The notes under the pieces: model-generated
Seen by the model: only the letters and a program-made list of their open reading frames with translations
Database searches by the model: none
Told to the model about the DNA's origin: nothing
Translations under genes and position numbers: made by a program
Source of the DNA: G963677085 sp963677085
GTDB lineage: Bacteria; Planctomycetota; Planctomycetia; Pirellulales; Thermoguttaceae
Length of the DNA: 64,000 nucleotides
Assembly (NCBI GenBank): GCA_963677085.2
Contig: CAXXFH010000005.1
Location: 372,001-436,000, forward strand
Direction of reading: 5' to 3'
Shown: piece after piece, positions 59,566 to 64,000 of the stretch
Position numbering within the stretch: position 1 is the first letter of the stretch
Layout of the letters: every line of letters starts with the position of its first letter

Positions 59566-60755
59566 GTGTGGTAGTCGGCGTTTAGGCGAACGTATTCGGC
59601 GGTCAGGTCGGAGGTCCAAAACCGCGTGGCGACCGCACCTTCGCCCAAGGCGAGTTCGATCACCGTTTCACGATTATCGCGAATGGCGGCCGACACCGTC
59701 TCCGCGTCGAACGCGACCGGCGCCCCTTTTTCGTAGAGCAAATGGCCGTTGATCTTCAGATTGACTTGAGCCGGATCGAAGGGCACGCCCGCGTAACCTG
59801 CAGCCGACACCACGCGGCCCCAGTTCGGGTCGGCTCCGTGCATGGCTGTTTTGACTAAGGCACTGTTGGCCACCGTTCGGGCGACCTGCCGGGCATCGTC
59901 GTCGTTGACACAGCCGGTAACGTGGATGGTCAACAGGTGGGTGGCGCCTTCGCCATCGTTGGGGATAGCTCGGGCAAGTTCTTCACACACTTCGACCAGC
60001 GCGCCGCGGAAGCTTGCCAAGGCATCGCCTTCCAGACGATCGCCCCCGGCAGCGCCGTTGGCCAGCAGCAACACGGCATCGCTCGTGCTTGTGTGGCCTT
60101 CGACACTGATGCAGTTGAACGTGTCGTCGACGGCCAGCTTGAGTTCTTGCTGAGCAACCTCGGGAGCCAGGGCCGCGTCGGTCATGATGACCGCCAGCAT
60201 GGTAGCCATGTTGGGCCCGATCATCGCCGCACCCTTGGCCATGCCGGTGATCTGGATGTCGCGGCCGTCGACGCTCAGACGCCGTCCGGCCAGTTTCTCT
60301 GCGCTGTCAGTGGTCATCATCCCCCGAGCCGCCGACAATAGTGCCGGTTCATTGCGTCCCAACTTCACGGCAGCCGACATGACCCCCTGTTCGATCTTGT
60401 CCATAGGCAGAAATTCACCAATGATGCCCGTCGAAAGCACCAGGGCCTGATCCTCCTGGGCGCCACATGCGGCGGCTGCCAACGCGGCCATCTTGTGGGC
60501 GTCGTCCAGACCGCGTTGGCCGGTGCAAGCGTTGGCGTTGCCCGAGTTGACGACCACGGTGCGAATGCGATCGCTGGGCGTTCGACCGCGGTTCAGCGTA
60601 ATCGGAGCCCCGCAGACAAGGTTCCGCGTATATACACCGGCAGCCGTTGCGTCGGTTTCCGACATCACCATCGTGAAGTCGAGTTTTTGCGGATTTTGCT
60701 TGATCCGGCAATGAACACCAGCAACAAGGAATCCTTCGGGAACGGCGATCGACAT
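59562..60755 (-). CDS. argJ: Bifunctional ornithine acetyltransferase/N-acetylglutamate synthase
   Basis: Transfers acetyl from N-acetylornithine to glutamate and, in bifunctional enzymes, makes N-acetylglutamate from acetyl-CoA. The 397-residue precursor has the autocleavage site in NMATMLAVIMTDA, where the threonine after ATM-type residues is the nucleophile. Other marks: VVVNSGNANACTGQRGLDDA, VLSTGIIGEFLPMDKI, EGHTSTSDAVLLLANGAAGG, HGADPNWGRVVSAAGYAG and YVRLNADYHT at the end. The ATG at 60755 is the family start; AGGA stands 15 bases upstream. It is separated from argC by a 374-base spacer made almost wholly of 16-bp repeats. Confidence 0.95.
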   Translation of the reverse strand: MSIAVPEGFLVAGVHCRIKQNPQKLDFTMVMSETDATAAGVYTRNLVCGAPITLNRGRTPSDRIRTVVVNSGNANACTGQRGLDDAHKMAALAAAACGAQEDQALVLSTGIIGEFLPMDKIEQGVMSAAVKLGRNEPALLSAARGMMTTDSAEKLAGRRLSVDGRDIQITGMAKGAAMIGPNMATMLAVIMTDAALAPEVAQQELKLAVDDTFNCISVEGHTSTSDAVLLLANGAAGGDRLEGDALASFRGALVEVCEELARAIPNDGEGATHLLTIHVTGCVNDDDARQVARTVANSALVKTAMHGADPNWGRVVSAAGYAGVPFDPAQVNLKINGHLLYEKGAPVAFDAETVSAAIRDNRETVIELALGEGAVATRFWTSDLTAEYVRLNADYHT

Positions 60756-60790
60756 GGTGGTGCACATCCTAGCGAGATTACTGGGCCACG

Positions 60791-61146
60791 GTTTTAAGAG
60801 ATAGTGGTTTTAAGAGATAGTGGTTTTAAGAGATAGTGGTTTTAAGAGATAGTGGTTTTAAGAGATAGTGGTTTTAAGAGATAGTGGTTTTAAGAGATAG
60901 TGGTTTTAAGAGATAGTGGTTTTAAGGGATAGTGGTTTTAAGGGATAGTGGTTTTAAGGGATAGTGGTTTTAAGGGATAGTGGTTTTAAGGGATAGTGGT
61001 TTTAAGGGATAGTGGTTTTAAGGGATAGTGGTTTTAAGGGATAGTGGTTTTACAGGGCAGTGGTTTTACAGGGCAGTGGTTTTACAGGGCAGTGGTTTTA
61101 CAGGGCAGTGGTTTTACAGGGCAGTGGTTTTACAGGGCAGTGGTTT
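60791..61146. repeat. 22-copy 16-bp tandem array between argC and argJ
   Basis: From right to left: six copies of GTTTTACAGGGCAGTG (61047-61142), eight of GTTTTAAGGGATAGTG (60919-61046), eight of GTTTTAAGAGATAGTG (60791-60918), then a break at argJ; a partial GTTT lies at 61143-61146. Copies within each block are identical. The first copy supplies the argC stop codon and its last four codons. Confidence 0.95.
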
Positions 61147-62137
61147 CCGGATAACCGAACATAATGTTGAAATTCTGCACGGCCGCGCCCGATGCGCCTT
61201 TGATCAAGTTGTCGATGCAACTAATGGTAATTACCTTGCCGCGCACGATCCGAGCCGTGATGTCGCAGAAATTCGTGTTCATCGAGTCTTTGGTCGCCGG
61301 CAAGTGATCGACCACGCGGACAAACGGTTCGTCAGCGTAGAATTCACGCAGCGCATTGAGCGCGTCTTCTTCGGTCAGCTCTCGGGTGGGTTGACTGTAG
61401 GTCGTGCTGAGAATACCGCGATCCATGGGAACGAGGTGCGGCGTGAAAATCACCTCGACGCCCAATTTGCTCGCCCGACTGAGGATATCGCCGATTTCCG
61501 GCGTGTGGCGGTGACGGCCCACGTTGTAGGCCGAAATGCTTTCGTTGCATTCAGGATAATGCGTGGTCAACCGTAGCGTACGACCCGCTCCGGAAACGCC
61601 ACTTTTCGAGTCGACAATGATTCCGTCGGGCTCGATCAAACCGTTCTTCAGCAACGGTGCCAGCGCCAAAATGGCCGACGTGGGATAACAGCCCGGGTTG
61701 GCCACCAGCGAGGCTTCGACGATCTGCTCGCGGAATAACTCGGGCAAGCCGTAGGGCACGTGGCCGAGTCGCTCGGGATCGGCGTGTTTCTGGTCGTACC
61801 ATTGAGCAAACATTTCGGCGTTGCTCAATCGGTAATCGGCGCTGAAGTCGATCACCCGGGCACCCCCGTCGAGCAAAGAAGGCACCAACGAAGCGGTAAC
61901 ACCGTGCGGCAGACAGCTGAATATACATTCGGCCCGGGCTGCCACTTCGGCGGGGCTGAGGTTTTCCAGGCAAAGGTCCAAACGGCCGGTCAACGACGGA
62001 TGGACCATCGCCACATGAGGTTGCCCCTCCTGGCGACTGGTTACCGCAATGATTTCGGCCTCGGGATGCCGCAGTAGAATCTTGATAAGTTCGAGGGCCG
62101 TATAGCCGGTGGCTCCAAGAATGGCGATTTTGGTCAT
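61130..62137 (-). CDS. argC: N-acetyl-gamma-glutamyl-phosphate reductase
   Basis: Reduces N-acetylglutamyl phosphate to the semialdehyde with NADPH in arginine synthesis. The 335-residue protein starts with the Rossmann motif IAILGATGYTALELIKILLRHPEAEI, has the catalytic cysteine in VANPGCYPTSAILALAPLL, and SKSGVSGAGR, NVGRHRHTPEI, HLVPMDRGILSTTY and ITISCIDNLIKGASGAAVQNFNIMFG near the end. The ATG at 62137 is correct for the family; the frame opens far upstream without merit. The last four residues (TTAL) and the stop are encoded by the first copy of the 16-bp tandem array. The operon order is argC-array-argJ-TrkA. Confidence 0.95.
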   Translation of the reverse strand: MTKIAILGATGYTALELIKILLRHPEAEIIAVTSRQEGQPHVAMVHPSLTGRLDLCLENLSPAEVAARAECIFSCLPHGVTASLVPSLLDGGARVIDFSADYRLSNAEMFAQWYDQKHADPERLGHVPYGLPELFREQIVEASLVANPGCYPTSAILALAPLLKNGLIEPDGIIVDSKSGVSGAGRTLRLTTHYPECNESISAYNVGRHRHTPEIGDILSRASKLGVEVIFTPHLVPMDRGILSTTYSQPTRELTEEDALNALREFYADEPFVRVVDHLPATKDSMNTNFCDITARIVRGKVITISCIDNLIKGASGAAVQNFNIMFGYPETTAL

Positions 62138-62655
62138 GACACGATCACATGCAACTTGAGACTCAGAGAGACGAAACGCCTTAGTATACAAGGGGGGCAA
62201 CCGTGCCGCCAAGGGGCCGCCACGCAAGACACCCGGCTTGCTGGGCCTCGTGGACAGCACAGAACCAGCAGCTCGCAACCGGCCGCGGCTCCCGCTGGCG
62301 GGTGACCGAAGCCGTTTTTGGCAATCTGCCTGCTTCACCTCGACTGTAGTTAGAACAGATTACCGGTTAGAGCAGATTCCGCGGGCGGGGTTCGCGATGA
62401 CATCATTGTTGCCATACTAAACAGCCAACGACGCAGTGGCGACACGCCCCATGCGGGGGATGTCCTGCGATTTTGGAGCGTCTAGGGAGAGGCGAAACAC
62501 GCCACAAAAACGTCGTTTCTTGTCGATTTCCTATTGGGGTTCTGTAGATTGGCTTCTCACGTGCCGCCTGGCGAGATATACTGCCCAATTGTGACTTCTT
62601 TGGTGTTTGCCATGTCAGCAATTCTGCCGGCGACCGATCGCGGAGACGTTTGTTA
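62138..62655. other. Divergent intergenic region
   Basis: About 520 bases between argC and the 2-hydroxyacid dehydrogenase gene. No ARG-box palindrome, repeat or gene was noticed. Confidence 0.5.
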
Positions 62656-63690
62656 ATGCCCGAAACCCTTCTAGTCACACATTCTGAGTATCAGAAGGCA
62701 AAAAACGTTTTCGAACAGGCGGACGGCCTTTGTGTGCTGCCGGTGGCCGGCGAGGAATCCGTTTTGGCGTCCGCGATTCGCCGACACCGTTGCCGTGCGG
62801 TGATCGTTGGCGTAACACCCTACGTGGGGCCGCTCTACGAGTCGTTGGCGAGCGTGGCCGGTCGGCAAGGGGCCATCATTGCGCGCTTCGGGGTGGGGCA
62901 CGACGGAATCGACAAGACCCTCGCCGCCGAGGGCAACATCACCGTGACCAATACGCCTGGTGTCCTCGACCAGAGCGTAGCGGAACACACGCTCTGGCTG
63001 CTCGGCAATCTCGCCAAACGCGTGTCAGTCGCCCAGCAGCGGCTTTTCGATGGCAATTTCTGTTCGCCGGCGGGCATGGAAGTGACAGGAAAGACACTGG
63101 GGATCGTAGGATTCGGCGCCATCGGGCGTCGCGTAGCGGCCATGGCCCATTTCGGCTTCGCAATGAAAGTTCTTGGCGCCGGCCGTGAGGACGTGAAACA
63201 ACTACAATGTCGTATGGGTAAGTCGTTGGAAACCATCAAAGCCGAGTACGGGCTGGCGGAATACACGTGCGATGTCGATCAAGTGTTTCGCCGGGCCGAT
63301 GTGGTCTCGCTCCACTTGGCGGCCAACGCCGAAACCCAGGACTTTGTCGATCGACAGCGTCTCGGCATGATGAAACCCGGAGCGCTGCTGATCAATACGG
63401 CCCGGGGATCGGTCGTCGACGAGGATGCCTTGTTCGATGCCCTGGCGACGCGACAGATTGCCGGGGCCGCTCTCGACGTTTTCCAACGCGAACCTTATGT
63501 GCCCCTATCGGCCGACAAGGATCTGCGTACCTTACCCAGTGTGGTACTCACGCCGCATATCGGCTCAAACACCAAAGAGGCCAACCGTCGCACGGCGGAA
63601 GCGGCTCTGGGAAACGTGAAACGTTTTTTCGCCGGCGCCCACAATCAACTGGATTGTGTGCAACCCGATGAGATCGCCTTTCCTGGCTGA
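62656..63690 (+). CDS. D-isomer-specific 2-hydroxyacid dehydrogenase
   Basis: A 344-residue NAD-dependent dehydrogenase. The C-terminal nucleotide domain is clear: GKTLGIVGFGAIGRRVAAMAHFGFAMKVLGAG (GxGxxG), VSLHLAANAETQDFVDRQRLGMMKPGALLINTARGSVVDEDALFDAL with the catalytic arginine, then FQREPY and TPHIGSNTKEA with the catalytic glutamate/histidine pair. The N-terminal half shows GVGHDGIDKTLAAEGNITVTNTPGVLDQSVAEHTLWLLGNLAKRV. It is of the phosphoglycerate/hydroxypyruvate dehydrogenase type; the substrate cannot be named. It starts at the ATG at 62656. Confidence 0.92.
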   Translation: MPETLLVTHSEYQKAKNVFEQADGLCVLPVAGEESVLASAIRRHRCRAVIVGVTPYVGPLYESLASVAGRQGAIIARFGVGHDGIDKTLAAEGNITVTNTPGVLDQSVAEHTLWLLGNLAKRVSVAQQRLFDGNFCSPAGMEVTGKTLGIVGFGAIGRRVAAMAHFGFAMKVLGAGREDVKQLQCRMGKSLETIKAEYGLAEYTCDVDQVFRRADVVSLHLAANAETQDFVDRQRLGMMKPGALLINTARGSVVDEDALFDALATRQIAGAALDVFQREPYVPLSADKDLRTLPSVVLTPHIGSNTKEANRRTAEAALGNVKRFFAGAHNQLDCVQPDEIAFPG

Positions 63691-63850
63691 CGCTTTGTCC
63701 GGCGTGCCTTCCCAAAACTCCATCCGGCAACTGAACCGGTCGCCCGAACGCACATCGACTGGAATGTTGGCCGATAAAACGCCCAGGAAGAAACGCAAAC
63801 CCCGCGGCATAAACTGCGCCGCCCCGTGTCCATAACTGAATATGCAAACA

Positions 63851-64000
63851 TCAATAAGTCGGATGGACCAAGAGGAAGTAGCTTAATAGAACCAGGGCCA
63901 TGAGGTACATCAGCCACTTCACATCGCGATGCTGGCCCGCACCGAGCTTGATCACCGGATACGCGATGAACCCCAGTGCCAGGCCATCGGCGATGGAGTA
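63851..64000 (-). CDS. NCS2 family purine/xanthine permease, C-terminal fragment
   Basis: The last 49 codons of a minus-strand gene that runs off the right edge. The reading YSIADGLALGFIAYPVIKLGAG followed by a final membrane segment (VKWLMYLMALVLLSYFLLVH) matches the end of AzgA-type NCS2 permeases for adenine, guanine and hypoxanthine. The stop is TGA at 63851-63853. The start is not visible. Confidence 0.8.
   Translation of the reverse strand, partial: YSIADGLALGFIAYPVIKLGAGQHRDVKWLMYLMALVLLSYFLLVHPTY

Noticed and set aside
60791..61146. Possible CRISPR array
   Set aside because: The units are 16 bases long and directly abut; there are no spacers and no cas genes. It is a simple tandem array.
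1..64000. tRNA, rRNA or known riboswitch
   Set aside because: I looked through the long intergenic gaps for T-loop GTTCGA phrases and cloverleaf folds and found none that were convincing. The three-stem repeats fold like a cloverleaf but lack anticodon and T-loop consensus.

Overview
This window is most likely chromosomal DNA of a planctomycete (order Pirellulales or close to it). The evidence is the company of genes: a DUF1559 pilin-like protein, a PEP-CTERM protein with a LamG domain, an ECF sigma factor overlapping a FecR-LamG anti-sigma-like protein, DUF1080 proteins, FG-GAP and sialidase-like secreted proteins, small carboxypeptidase-regulatory lipoproteins, a giant surface protein with an N-terminal LE-R-LLSA motif, and a Ser/Thr kinase with TPR repeats. 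Intergenic regions are long and carry several dispersed repeat families. No rRNA, tRNA or CRISPR was found.

Layout. 1-5.4 kb: malate synthase (cut by the left edge), a PHA-synthesis regulator, an ACT-domain malic enzyme, and a TetR regulator with a striking palindromic operator over its promoter. 5.5-8.7 kb: a sugar-oxidation set (Tat-exported Gfo/Idh oxidoreductase, ThuA-like protein, TIM-barrel isomerase). 8.8-14.7 kb: a glucosamine-6-phosphate deaminase fused to a LmbE/PIG-L domain, an IS200-type insertion, an AraC regulator and a secreted esterase. 14.9-25.0 kb: a probable sialic-acid (or related sugar) locus with a GntR regulator, two proteins of unknown function, a Kelch epimerase-like domain fused to an SSS symporter, an FAD oxidoreductase, a sialidase-like protein and a ribulokinase. 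25.5-30.5 kb: an ECF sigma/FecR-LamG/PEP-CTERM/EF-hand lipoprotein/DUF1559 locus. 30.6-38.7 kb: a minus-strand run, probably one operon, of a secreted FG-GAP protein, a lipoprotein, a sialidase-like protein, an SSS symporter, a URO-D-like protein and a DapA/NanA-family aldolase. 39.3-44.6 kb: a SET-domain protein, a YceH-like protein, a membrane coiled-coil protein and two DUF1080 proteins, one fused to a PHP-like hydrolase domain. 45.0-47.8 kb: a signalling trio with a receiver protein, a CsrA-receiver fusion and a receiver-histidine kinase. 48.6-58.2 kb: a QTMAN/DUF3524-type glycosyltransferase, a Ser/Thr kinase and the giant surface protein. 58.6-62.1 kb: argC, argJ and a TrkA-type channel-like protein, with a 22-copy 16-bp tandem array between argC and argJ. 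62.7-64 kb: a 2-hydroxyacid dehydrogenase and the tail of an NCS2 purine permease.

How it fits together. The two sialidase/symporter clusters, the DapA/NanA aldolase and the deaminase fusion would make a route from secreted glycosidase to uptake to amino-sugar catabolism; this is inference from families. The most unusual single gene is the CsrA-receiver fusion, which suggests post-transcriptional control directly gated by phosphorylation. The most unusual DNA structures are the argC-argJ array, a 62-bp three-stem repeat in three copies, a roughly 100-bp repeat with covarying ends, and a roughly 105-bp repeat next to two unrelated genes.
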